DNA from: Bacilli bacterium
GTDB lineage: Bacteria; Bacillota_I; Bacilli_A; RF39; UBA660
Direction: 5' to 3'
DNA: 64,000 nucleotides
NCBI GenBank assembly: GCA_900753325.1
Contig: CAADYO010000001.1
Coordinates: 68,238-132,237 of the forward strand
The position numbers and the translations under genes are program-made. The notes under the pieces were generated by a model. The model was not told the origin of the DNA and made no database searches. It saw only the letters and a list, made by a program, of their open reading frames with translations. Below are positions 24,718 to 32,771 of the stretch, in pieces (the first letter of the stretch is position 1; the number at the start of each line of letters is the position of its first letter).

Positions 24718-25212
24718 TTATTTTATATATAGTTTGTTTCTTTCTCCTACAGAACTATGACTTCCAGTTTCTTTTGCGTTTGACAATCCTAAAAAAGTAG
24801 TAACAAACGCATCTACACCTTTTTTTAAGTCTTCTTCTGTGTCAAAGGCTCTAGTGCAATCAGTCTTTGGTATAATATAAGACTTTCCATTAGGGGATGT
24901 ATAATTAATCACTTTACTTTCTGGGTACTTTTCTAAAAACTCTTCTGTTTCATAATCGAAATTGAAATTAAGTGTCATATCGGCAGGTTCAACTTTACCT
25001 ACTATATATCTTATTGTTTTTATTGTAGTCCTTTCTTCTAAATCAGCACCTAAATATGGTATTTCTTGATTTAGACTTACTATAACTGGTGACTCTTTTA
25101 CAGGATATTTATAATCTTCTAATGAATCTACTATATCACAATAAGTTACTAATTGTGGACAACTGGCATGACAGTGATAGTAGATTGTTAGGGCTTTTTG
25201 TCTTCCTTCCAT
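24718..25212 (-). CDS. Unknown protein, paralogue of the 25978-26481 gene
   Basis: A 164-residue soluble protein without signal or membrane segment. It shares with the 167-residue protein two genes upstream: LT[IV]YYHC near the N terminus, SPVIVSL.Q...YL.A.L.E, K..RY..G..E, YTSPNGKSY/YKTPSGKVY followed by PK..CT.AF.T.E.L..GVDAF.T.FL.L. The pair is clearly a duplication, and I recognise no family. Single conserved Cys and His (YYHC) and the invariant CT could be functional. AGGAGG precedes ATG 25212. Its partners across CYTH suggest a shared, perhaps phosphate-related, role, but this is inference only. Confidence 0.65.
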   Translation of the reverse strand: MEGRQKALTIYYHCHASCPQLVTYCDIVDSLEDYKYPVKESPVIVSLNQEIPYLGADLEERTTIKTIRYIVGKVEPADMTLNFNFDYETEEFLEKYPESKVINYTSPNGKSYIIPKTDCTRAFDTEEDLKKGVDAFVTTFLGLSNAKETGSHSSVGERNKLYIK

Positions 25213-25297
25213 GTTAATTTTTCCTCCTATTAATAATTATATTCATTGTTATGACGATAAATTTCTTATACCATAAGTTTTTGTTTTTAGCAAGAAA

Positions 25298-25317
25298 AAA
25301 GGGAAATGTTTCCCTTT
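25298..25317 (-). terminator. Terminator of the CYTH gene
   Basis: AAAGGGAAA / TTTCCCTTT with a 2-base centre, then TTTCTTG on the minus strand; it overlaps the CYTH stop codon. Confidence 0.85.
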
Positions 25318-25954
25318 AAAATTCAGTTTTAATACTAGGCATGTCTTTATCAAAAGTAACGATATTATAAACTTCTTTTCCCTGTTCTTTACATATTTCA
25401 CTATATTTATCGTCCCAGGATAATTGATAAGCATCATTTATATTTAAATTCAGTTTTTCTAGCCAGTAATTAATTATTTCTTTGGCTTTGTCTGTATGAG
25501 TTTTATCTTCTATTTCTAGAGCTATTCCAAATGGATATTCATCTACTACAATTTCTATTTCTTTATTTGAATATACATTTCGATATCTTTCATAACTTTC
25601 TACTAAATCTAGATGAATTACATTTTGTAGTAAATGTATTAGATTATCATATTCACTTGGGTCTATACTTATCTCTACTTCTTCTTCAGTATGAATTAGT
25701 TCTTTTGTTGTACTTGGTAATCTTCTTTTCCAAGTAATCATACATTTAGAAATTTCAGAGGAAGATGTTTTTCTTACTCTAAATCTACCGTCTATTTCCT
25801 TACTATAGAAGTTGTATTCTTTCATTGGATGATTATATTGATCTGTTTTTTCATAAAATGTGCCTTGATAATTTAATTCAGTAAAAGTATTTAGTTTGTT
25901 TAGAATTTTGTCTTTACTATTTTTAGAAAAATAATATCTAATCTCTATTTCCAT
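25316..25954 (-). CDS. CYTH-domain protein (triphosphate tunnel metalloenzyme)
   Basis: A 212-residue protein with the hallmarks of the CYTH superfamily: N-terminal EIEIRYYF (the ExExK-like metal/phosphate motif, with Arg for Lys), GRFRVRK, TWKRR, EEEVEIS, YERYRNVY and EIVVDEYPFGIALEIE, i.e. alternating basic and acidic strands that line the tunnel. Members hydrolyse inorganic tripolyphosphate or thiamine triphosphate, or act as class IV adenylate cyclases. The substrate cannot be told from sequence. CGAGGT precedes ATG 25954; it sits 23 bases after the 167-residue gene and is followed by that gene's paralogue. Confidence 0.85.
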   Translation of the reverse strand: MEIEIRYYFSKNSKDKILNKLNTFTELNYQGTFYEKTDQYNHPMKEYNFYSKEIDGRFRVRKTSSSEISKCMITWKRRLPSTTKELIHTEEEVEISIDPSEYDNLIHLLQNVIHLDLVESYERYRNVYSNKEIEIVVDEYPFGIALEIEDKTHTDKAKEIINYWLEKLNLNINDAYQLSWDDKYSEICKEQGKEVYNIVTFDKDMPSIKTEF

Positions 25955-25977
25955 TTTTACCTCGTTTTGTTGTTATA

Positions 25978-26481
25978 TTATTTTGTATATACCTTTGGCG
26001 AATCTATTGAACTTTTTGATATACTGACGTTTTCTTTTTTGTCTTTTAAATTTAAGAATCTAGTAATAAATGCATCTACTCCGGCTTGTAATTTCTCTTT
26101 TGTTTCGAAAGCTTTAGTACAATTACTTTTAGGAGTTGTATAAACTTTACCGGATGGAGTTTTATAAGTAATCATTTTACCTTCATAACAGCTTTCATAA
26201 AAATCAATCGGATTTAAAACTTTGTAAATACTTGCATGGGTAATAACACGTTCTGCATCTTCTTCTTGTCCTAATACATATCTGACAGTTTTTGTAGCAG
26301 TATGTTCTTTTAACTCAGCATCTAAATATGAGACTTTTTGACGAAGGCTTACAATAACTGGTGATGTTGTGGGATATTCATAATCTTTTTTCGAACCTAT
26401 TTGATTATATGATGAAACTATTTGTGGATATTCTTCATTACAATGATAGTAAACCGTTAAGATTTCATTTGTTCTTTTCAT
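25978..26481 (-). CDS. Unknown protein, paralogue of the 24718-25212 gene
   Basis: A 167-residue soluble protein. It opens MKRTNEILTVYYHCNEEYPQ and shares roughly a third of its residues with the 164-residue protein coded downstream of CYTH, including YYHC, TSPVIVSLRQ, TPSGKVYTTPKSNCTKAFET and GVDAFITRFLNL. I know no described family and can assign no function. GGAAG precedes ATG 26481. It lies 17 bases after the phosphohexomutase gene, so pmm-167aa-CYTH may be one transcript, with the second copy behind the terminator at 25298-25317. Confidence 0.65.
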   Translation of the reverse strand: MKRTNEILTVYYHCNEEYPQIVSSYNQIGSKKDYEYPTTSPVIVSLRQKVSYLDAELKEHTATKTVRYVLGQEEDAERVITHASIYKVLNPIDFYESCYEGKMITYKTPSGKVYTTPKSNCTKAFETKEKLQAGVDAFITRFLNLKDKKENVSISKSSIDSPKVYTK

Positions 26482-26498
26482 AAATACGTCTTCCTTTT

Positions 26499-27872
26499 TT
26501 ATTTATTATATTCTTCTATTAGACCAATGAATTCCTTTTGTAGTTCTTCAAGTCTTTCTTCCGTTTTCGCTTCAAATCTAGCAGTTATATTAGGGCCCGT
26601 GTTAGAAGCTCTAACTAGTGCCCAACCATCATCAAATAAAACTTTTACACCATCAATATCTAGGAATTTATAATCTTTACTTTTGGCATATTCTGCTACT
26701 TTATCAATAATGGCAAACTTTTTATCATCCGAACTTTTAAATTTTAATTCTTCTGTTGAATAGTAGTTATTAATTCCAGAAAGTAATTCTGTTACTGTTT
26801 TATCGGTATGAGACAATATTTCTAATAAACGAAGTCCGGCATATAGTCCTGAATCAAATCCCGGCCAGCGATCTCTAAAGTATACATGTCCAGATAGCTC
26901 TCCACCAAATGGTAAATCTTCATCTCTTACTTTAGCTTTTGTATATGAGTTTCCAGTACGATAACATAGACCTTTTCCGCCTAGTCGCTCTATTTCATCA
27001 CTAAGCGACTTAGAACATTTTACATCATATAAGAATTCTTTTTTAGCAACTTTATTTATAATGTCTCTAACTATGATAATCATATATTGATCAGTTGGTA
27101 TAAAGGTTGACTTTTCTGATACTACACCTAGTCTATCACCATCACCATCAAAACCTAAGCCAACGTCAGCTCCTAGTTCTTTTACTTTTTCTTTTAGTTG
27201 AGTAAGATTATCTTCAACACAAGGATCTGGATGATGATTTGGGAATCTGCCATCACTTTCACCATTGATTACATGTAATTCCATTGGGAACATTTCATAT
27301 AATTCTTTTGCGATAATACTTGTTGTTCCATTACCTGGATCAATTACGACTTTTAAGTTTCTATTTCCAAAGTGTAAATTAGTTTTGAATAGTTCTAAAT
27401 ATTCATCACGGATACTGTAGTCAGTTACAGTACCTGTTCCTTTTTTAAAGTTGCCAGCTTTTATATAAGCTAAGAAGTCTTGAATTTCTTGCCCTTTACA
27501 GTTTCCAGACTCATCAAAAGCAAATTTTAAGCCATTATCATCTTTAGGATTATGTGAAGCTGTTACCATAACACCTGATGGTATTCCTAATTTTATACAA
27601 GCATAATAATACATTGGTGTTGTACATAAACCTAGAGAAATTATATTAACACCAGTTTCTGTTATACCTTTAATCAAAGCATTATATAAACTTTCTCCTG
27701 ATAAGCGATTATCGTGACCAATGACGCAAGTTGTTTTACCTATTGTTTGAATATAACTACCAAAACCTAATCCGATAGTATATACTGTATCTTCATCTAA
27801 TTCAGTAGGATAAATTCCTCTAATATCATATCCTCTAAATATATTTTCATTTATATTTTCTTTTATCTTCAT
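26499..27872 (-). CDS. Phosphomannomutase/phosphoglucomutase
   Basis: Phosphohexomutase of the PMM/PGM family, which interconverts hexose 1- and 6-phosphates and so feeds nucleotide-sugar synthesis. The 457 residues hold the entry FRGYDIRG, the phosphoserine loop TASHNPKDDNG with Ser106, the metal loop DGDGDRLG, the sugar-specificity loop GGELSGHVYF, and the phosphate-binding RASNTGPNITARFEA near the C terminus. GEMSGH/GELSGH is common to dual PMM/PGM enzymes, so I do not choose between mannose and glucose. AGGAGG precedes the ATG, and a TGATATAAT extended -10 lies about 20 bases upstream. It may supply precursors for surface glycans. Confidence 0.93.
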   Translation of the reverse strand: MKIKENINENIFRGYDIRGIYPTELDEDTVYTIGLGFGSYIQTIGKTTCVIGHDNRLSGESLYNALIKGITETGVNIISLGLCTTPMYYYACIKLGIPSGVMVTASHNPKDDNGLKFAFDESGNCKGQEIQDFLAYIKAGNFKKGTGTVTDYSIRDEYLELFKTNLHFGNRNLKVVIDPGNGTTSIIAKELYEMFPMELHVINGESDGRFPNHHPDPCVEDNLTQLKEKVKELGADVGLGFDGDGDRLGVVSEKSTFIPTDQYMIIIVRDIINKVAKKEFLYDVKCSKSLSDEIERLGGKGLCYRTGNSYTKAKVRDEDLPFGGELSGHVYFRDRWPGFDSGLYAGLRLLEILSHTDKTVTELLSGINNYYSTEELKFKSSDDKKFAIIDKVAEYAKSKDYKFLDIDGVKVLFDDGWALVRASNTGPNITARFEAKTEERLEELQKEFIGLIEEYNK

Positions 27873-27940
27873 ATTATTCCTCCTATCATCAATTATATCA
27901 CATTAATTTTTTTTATGTTGAGATGGACATTTTTTTACAG

Positions 27941-27970
27941 AAAAGAACTGTATTTTATTACAGTTCTTTT
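27941..27970 (-). terminator. Terminator of the hybrid histidine kinase gene
   Basis: AAAAGAACTGTA, 6-base loop, TACAGTTCTTTT; a 12-base perfect stem reaching the stop codon of the kinase gene. The minus-strand tail is TTTTCTG. Confidence 0.8.
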
Positions 27971-29933
27971 AAATATTTCCTGTTTCTACTTTTATATCAT
28001 TTTCTTCGCCTATTACAATTCCTTCTACATCCTTAAATCTATCGACTGTTGGATCATAAACTGGAACTTCATCTTTTATTTCTGGTGATGTTGCTAGAAA
28101 TTTATCTAATTTTAATTTAATCTGATCTTTACTAAAAGGTTTGGCAATATAATCGGCGAATCCTTCATCAAGATATTTTTGTTCACATCCTGATATAGCG
28201 TCTGCTGTTAAAGCAATTACTGGTGTTTTAAACAATGGATTCTTCTTTAATTCTTTTAAAGCTGTTTCACCTGACATAATTGGCATCATAATATCCATAA
28301 GAATTAAGTCATACTTTCTTCCTAAATTGATTTTATTAAGACATTCTTGACCATTTTCGCATTCATCTATTTGAAGATTGAATGAAGCTAGGGCACGTTT
28401 CGCAACTTTAATGTTTAGTTTGTTATCATCAACTATTAAGATTTTTTTATCACTGTAGTTGACTTCTTTTAGTCTAAGTGCTATTTCTGTTGTATTGATT
28501 AGTTGTGTATCAGTTAATGGCTTGGTTTCAAAAGATATTTTTTGTGGAAGTTGGACCATAAAGATAGAACCTTTTCCATAACTACTTTGAACATTTATTT
28601 TTCCGCCCATCATTTCAACTAGCTTCTTGGTAATAGCAAGTCCTAAGCCAGTTCCTTCAGCTGTGGAGCTTTTTTCAATGTCTAAACGTTCAAATTTGGT
28701 GAATAATTTATTAATATCTTCGGCTTTTATTCCACGCCCAGTATCTTTTACAGTTATTATTAATAAACAGTCACTACCCTGATTAATACATTTAGTAGTA
28801 AATTCAACTGTACCAGAATCTGTATATTTAATAGCATTTGATAATAAATTATTAATTACTTGCTTTACATGAATTCTGTCTCCAATTAATTGATATGGGA
28901 TATCTTCAGCAATATTAGTTTTTAGTTCTAATTGCTTATCACAAATTCTAGTAGCATTTACTTTAGCTAAAGTTTCAGCCTCTTTACGATAATTATAGGT
29001 TGTGTCAATTATTTCTAATTTGTCACTTTCTATTTTATTAATATCCATGATGTTTCCAACTATTTCTAGTAAAGTACGAGAAGCAGCTACTACATCGTCT
29101 AAATCTTCTTTCATATTACTTGGAATATCTTCTCTTTCGGCCATATCTTCAGATAAGCCAACAATGGCATTTAGAGGTGTTCTAATTTCATGAGACATAC
29201 TTGATAAGAAATCACTTTTAGCATGATTGGCTTTTTCAGCTTGTTCTTTTGCAATATTTAATTCCGCTATCATTTTTAAATCCGGATTTTCAATAGTAAA
29301 GAACATAATTAGATTAACATAGGCCATTACAAATGGTTCAAATATAATACTTGGAAACATAGTTCTTATAAATACACCACATACAAGTAGGAAAAGCATT
29401 GTATATATTGGTATATATTTTTTATTAGTAATTTCTATTTTTCTGGTTGCTATAGAAATCAGTGCTATTGTTATAATTCCAATTATTAAAATAATAGTAT
29501 TGATAAAGGCAATTGAATAGGAAACACCAGATGAATCAAGAATTTCATTTGTATTTATAACATCAATTTTGGAAAAAACAATTAATAATGCAAAAACTGT
29601 ATTTATTATTATAACACTTTTCGCAAAAATTGAATCTTTCACTTCTCGCCCTATAGATATTGTATATACATATAATAATAAATACATTATCCAATAAGTA
29701 ATAAATAAATAGTCAAACTTTAGTAAAGTACCTACTAAATCAACACTTACGCTTGGAACTTTTTTTGCTATAACAATGACTACTAAATCATATACAGCTT
29801 GACATATATTAATGGCTAGTAATTTATGATATAATCTTGTTTCTTCATTATTGGCATTCCTTTTTGTTCTAAAAATTACATTAACTAATAATGTAATTAA
29901 AAATGTTGCAATAGGAAAATATATACAACTCAT
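27969..29933 (-). CDS. Hybrid sensor histidine kinase / response regulator
   Basis: A 654-residue membrane kinase. The N-terminal 220 residues form about seven transmembrane helices without a recognised sensor domain. Then HisKA with the H-box FLSSMSHEIRTPLNAIVG, HATPase with N-box NNLLSNAIKYTD, DTGRGIKAEDINKLFTKFER and GTGLGLAI, and a C-terminal receiver with IVDDNKLN, phospho-Asp in LMDIMMPIMSG, and IALTADA. Hybrid kinases usually pass phosphate through an Hpt domain; a Hpt-REC protein is coded at 46453-47331. The promoter TTGAAA-N17-TATACT takes its -35 box from the end of an IS relic. AAGAGGTG precedes ATG 29933. Confidence 0.93.
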   Translation of the reverse strand: MSCIYFPIATFLITLLVNVIFRTKRNANNEETRLYHKLLAINICQAVYDLVVIVIAKKVPSVSVDLVGTLLKFDYLFITYWIMYLLLYVYTISIGREVKDSIFAKSVIIINTVFALLIVFSKIDVINTNEILDSSGVSYSIAFINTIILIIGIITIALISIATRKIEITNKKYIPIYTMLFLLVCGVFIRTMFPSIIFEPFVMAYVNLIMFFTIENPDLKMIAELNIAKEQAEKANHAKSDFLSSMSHEIRTPLNAIVGLSEDMAEREDIPSNMKEDLDDVVAASRTLLEIVGNIMDINKIESDKLEIIDTTYNYRKEAETLAKVNATRICDKQLELKTNIAEDIPYQLIGDRIHVKQVINNLLSNAIKYTDSGTVEFTTKCINQGSDCLLIITVKDTGRGIKAEDINKLFTKFERLDIEKSSTAEGTGLGLAITKKLVEMMGGKINVQSSYGKGSIFMVQLPQKISFETKPLTDTQLINTTEIALRLKEVNYSDKKILIVDDNKLNIKVAKRALASFNLQIDECENGQECLNKINLGRKYDLILMDIMMPIMSGETALKELKKNPLFKTPVIALTADAISGCEQKYLDEGFADYIAKPFSKDQIKLKLDKFLATSPEIKDEVPVYDPTVDRFKDVEGIVIGEENDIKVETGNI

Positions 29934-29968
29934 TTGCTACACCTCTTATTTTGTTACTATTTGTATTT

Positions 29969-29997
29969 AGTATAGCAGAACAAACGACAAATTTCAA
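29969..29997 (-). promoter_or_regulatory. Promoter of the hybrid histidine kinase gene, -35 inside an IS relic
   Basis: Minus strand TTGAAA (29997-29992), 17 bases, TATACT (29974-29969) with extended TG. The -35 falls in the hairpin sequence shared with the second relic at 47 kb. Confidence 0.75.
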
Positions 29998-30771
29998 TTT
30001 ATAAATTTCAATTTGTCGTTTAATCGTCACCAATCAAATTTCCTACTTTACAAAATAGAATAACCTATATTCTCCATAGACTTAAATTTGCAACAGTCGC
30101 TGTCGTACTAATTATTTTATTTATATTTCTTTAACTATTTTGACAATGTATTCTTAATTCTTCAAACATAATATTTATACTGGCATTTATATCTCTATCA
30201 TTTTCGCATCCACAATTTAAACATGTCCAGTTTCTAACTTCCAAATTATTTGTTTCTTGTGTTATTTCATCACAATGACTACATTTTTTACTGCTTGGAA
30301 AGCATGTATCTACTTGATAATAATATTTTCCAAGTAAATTACTTTGCCATTGAAGCATTTGATATATTTTATTAAAAATGACATCTAGTATATTTTTAGC
30401 TAAATTGTGATTACTACTCATTTCTTTAACATTTAATTTTCACTTACAATGATGTCATGTTATTTTACTTAACACAGGTCCTACTTTGTCAAATATAACG
30501 CTTACATAATATTTATTTTTTGTCTCTTTTTCTACAGTCGCATTTATTATTCTACCATTAATTTTTTCTAATTTTCTATAACCTCTAACATCTACAAATT
30601 CAAGTTTTGGTAATTTTATCTTTTTATTTTTTAAATCTTGGATAATTCGTTCTTTTAGAAAAATAATTTTTAAAACTATCTTCTAAATTGAAAACAACAC
30701 ATCTCAAACTACAAGAGTCTACTTCCTTTAAGAATGAATATTCGATATATAAACTTTTTATTTCGCTACAC
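29978..30771 (-). mobile_element. Decayed IS200/IS605-type element (tnpB remnant plus right end)
   Basis: Contains the broken tnpB at 30131-30771 and, below it, about 150 bases of non-coding right-end sequence (29978-30130) that recurs at 47433-47600. The outer part is GACAAATT..AATTTGTC hairpin sequence, as expected for the subterminal hairpins of this family. No tnpA is present. Nothing else is visible between 29934 and 30795 apart from the kinase promoter. Confidence 0.8.
30131..30771 (-). pseudogene. TnpB (OrfB_IS605) remnant
   Basis: The 3' part is an open frame (30421-30131, 96 residues) with the TnpB tail: NHNLAKNILDV, FPSSKKCSHC, two CxxC zinc pairs and NDRDINASINI, which holds the last RuvC Asp. 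Homology goes on upstream through LNVKEM up to a TGA. Further up, 30771-30460 codes in two frames for SLRCVVFNLEDSFKNYF, then LEFVDVRGYRKLEKINGRII and KNKYYVSVIFDK, the TnpB N-terminal part, with a stop and frameshift near 30626. The middle, with the first RuvC Asp and the Glu, is missing. The gene is dead as a nuclease. Confidence 0.85.
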
Positions 30772-30783
30772 ATAATAAATAAA

Positions 30784-30824
30784 AAAATGCATTTTTTAAT
30801 CTTTTCTTATTAAAAATGCATTTT
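30784..30824 (-). terminator. Terminator of the PlsC-like gene
   Basis: Perfect 13-base arms AAAATGCATTTTT and AAAAATGCATTTT with a 15-base loop, then TTTATTTATT on the minus strand. The end of the coding sequence forms the upstream arm. Confidence 0.8.
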
Positions 30825-31749
30825 CTTTTTTAGGTATTAGCTTTTTTGTAAACTGGTATACTTCATTTGCAGAAGTTACACCTTTTTCTCTATATGTTCT
30901 TGCCTCAATTATGTCACGATTATATACTGGCCATTCGCTTAGTTTTTGATCAACAAATCTTTCATAATAATTCGAATCAAAGTCTCTACGGTCACCTTTG
31001 CCTGTACTTTCCCATACTTCGTATTTAAGAGTTGCCATCTCATCTCTTAAAGCATCCTTGGCTTCGCTTTCATTTTCTTTTGTATAATCACCTTCTGGAA
31101 TATAGTCTGACACTTCAAAGTTTTTTCCTATATTGACAATAAATTCATCGCCATATTGTTCCATACCTATTGGGATTATTGTGGCGTTTGTTCTATAAGC
31201 CATTTCTATTATTCCAGGATATAATGGAAGTATTGGTCTACATGGGTCCAAATTCCAAATTCCTTCAGGATACATTAATATATTGCCACCTTGTTCAAGA
31301 ACTCTTACGGCAGTTTCTTTAGCTACGTGCCTATCGCTTTTTGAATTTGTATCGACATAGACAGTACCATTTAAATCGGCAGCAAATCCATCAAAATTTC
31401 TGTACATTGTTTCCGGATCACCGCAAAGTATGTGGGCTTGTTTGGGCGTTGCCTCACAAACAATTTCCAAGTCATATCTTCCTATATGACTAACAGCATA
31501 GATAATTGGTCTTTTATTTTCGGTGTGTGATTTATCATCAAGCAGTTCTAGTTTTCTACCGGTGAAAATTCTTTGCAAACGCAGTGCTTTTACTAATAAT
31601 GGTTTTATAGTTTGTCTAAATTTAATACCTTTTATTTTTTCACCTTTTAGGTATACATATTCTCTTAAATCTCGATAATAATCTATCATTTCTTCATTTG
31701 ACATTCTCATTATTTCAAATTCTGATACAGGTTTAAAACCGTCTTTCAT
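30796..31749 (-). CDS. PlsC-like 1-acyl-glycerol-3-phosphate (lysophospholipid) acyltransferase family protein
   Basis: A 317-residue protein with the acyltransferase HX4D motif SHIGRYD (His88, Asp93), the glycerol-phosphate region around FDGFAADLNGTVYVD, and MYPEGIWNL, a variant of the FPEGTRS motif. PlsC makes phosphatidic acid in phospholipid synthesis; this relative has an extra N-terminal helical segment and may act on another lipid acceptor. I see no strong transmembrane helix. GGAAGAGG precedes ATG 31749; promoter TTGACC-N17-TATAAT lies at 31780-31808, with an imperfect palindrome just upstream, possibly an operator. Confidence 0.82.
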   Translation of the reverse strand: MKDGFKPVSEFEIMRMSNEEMIDYYRDLREYVYLKGEKIKGIKFRQTIKPLLVKALRLQRIFTGRKLELLDDKSHTENKRPIIYAVSHIGRYDLEIVCEATPKQAHILCGDPETMYRNFDGFAADLNGTVYVDTNSKSDRHVAKETAVRVLEQGGNILMYPEGIWNLDPCRPILPLYPGIIEMAYRTNATIIPIGMEQYGDEFIVNIGKNFEVSDYIPEGDYTKENESEAKDALRDEMATLKYEVWESTGKGDRRDFDSNYYERFVDQKLSEWPVYNRDIIEARTYREKGVTSANEVYQFTKKLIPKKENAFLIRKD

Positions 31750-31779
31750 AATAAGTCCTCTTCCTTCTCGAATGGCTGT

Positions 31780-31808
31780 ATTATAGCATATTTTTTTCTA
31801 CTGGTCAA
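31780..31808 (-). promoter_or_regulatory. Promoter of the PlsC-like gene
   Basis: Minus strand TTGACC (31808-31803), 17 bases, TATAAT (31785-31780) with TGC directly before the -10. Confidence 0.83.
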
Positions 31809-31811
31809 TTA

Positions 31812-31836
31812 TAATGTAGCTTCTTGAGTTACATTA
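31812..31836. repeat. 25-base imperfect palindrome upstream of the PlsC-like promoter
   Basis: TAATGTA arms (TAATGTAGC ... GTTACATTA) around a 7-base centre, ending four bases from the -35 box. Placed as an activator or repressor site would be. The rest of 31837-32013 is AT-rich with no coding sequence that I can support. Confidence 0.45.
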
Positions 31837-32013
31837 TTTATGGTTTCTTAGTGTTTGTTAATGGCTAGATAATATAATACAACAGCATTATAAGTTGATG
31901 GCATAATACTTTTTTTCTAGTATAGCTTATTTTTCAAAAATTATCTTCCTTTTTATGTATAAGTTATTTTCTTATATATTTTTATTTAGATTTTGTCTTC
32001 TTAATAGAAAAAA

Positions 32014-32035
32014 CAGTTACAGAGAATTATAACTG
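32014..32035 (-). terminator. Terminator of the UppP-ZIP-CmpB operon
   Basis: CAGTTA, 10-base loop, TAACTG, then six T and C on the minus strand, overlapping the last codons of the CmpB-like gene. Confidence 0.75.
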
Positions 32036-32758
32036 CTTTTGCCTTTGTTCTTTTTTCATTTGTCTTGCTTCCTTTGCTTTATTAATAAGTTCTCTCATTA
32101 TATCTCTAAATTTATGTGATTTATCTTTAGCGTGTGGGAAGGCATTTATTAAACGTTTTGTTAAGAAGTTGTTGTGTAACTCTTCAACTATTTTATTTTT
32201 TACCTCACCTGTATTATCTTCACCATACCTTTTGAAACTTTTATTGAATTTTATAACTGTACCTCCTGATATTATGGTATCTGTATAAAATATTATTGAA
32301 AGAATGATACTTATAGTCATTAAGACATTGTTTGGTAAAAGTAAGATTAAACTTTCCAGCCATGGATTTATGTATCTAACTACTAATACACCAGCCAAGC
32401 CAAATAAAACTCCATTTTGTAGACAGATTCTGCCATTAATGTTAAATTTTTTATTTGAGTAGTCCCACCAACGTAGGTGAAATATTTTTTCAGCTATTAA
32501 ACTACATAAATATTCTATAGTTAGGCAAACAATCATACTCATTATAAATAAAGCGATTATATCATTTTTATATTTTTGAAGAGCGAGAATCATAGCAATA
32601 CTACTATATCCAAATATAGGAATATATGGTCCTATTAAAAAGCCTCTATTTAAAACTATTTTCTTTTCTATTAAACTTACTGATGTTGATTCAACAATAT
32701 AGCCAATAATTGAATAAATAAAGAATAATAAAAACAAATTATAATAATTATACTCCAT
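32027..32758 (-). CDS. CmpB-like (putative ABC-transporter permease family) membrane protein
   Basis: A 243-residue protein with five or six transmembrane helices and the signature of the ABC_trans_CmpB family: FIYSIIGYIVES at the start, NRGFLIGPYIPIFGYSS, HLRWWDYSNKKFNINGRICL and QNGVLFGLAG. The family is widespread in Firmicutes and called a putative ABC permease, but no transport activity is known to me and no ATPase is coded nearby. The C terminus is basic and cytosolic (MKKEQRQKQL). AAAGGGG precedes ATG 32758, 13 bases after the ZIP gene. Confidence 0.8.
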   Translation of the reverse strand: MEYNYYNLFLLFFIYSIIGYIVESTSVSLIEKKIVLNRGFLIGPYIPIFGYSSIAMILALQKYKNDIIALFIMSMIVCLTIEYLCSLIAEKIFHLRWWDYSNKKFNINGRICLQNGVLFGLAGVLVVRYINPWLESLILLLPNNVLMTISIILSIIFYTDTIISGGTVIKFNKSFKRYGEDNTGEVKNKIVEELHNNFLTKRLINAFPHAKDKSHKFRDIMRELINKAKEARQMKKEQRQKQL

Positions 32759-32771
32759 AATGAATTCCCCT

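Noticed and set aside
29990..30010. Repeated AAATTTCAATTT units as a CRISPR-like array
   Set aside because: Only two adjacent copies with no spacers; they are the hairpin of an IS200/IS605 end.
31837..32013. Riboswitch or small gene between the PlsC-like and CmpB-like genes
   Set aside because: AT-rich sequence without conserved-looking GC blocks, Shine-Dalgarno plus frame, or a folded leader that I can support.
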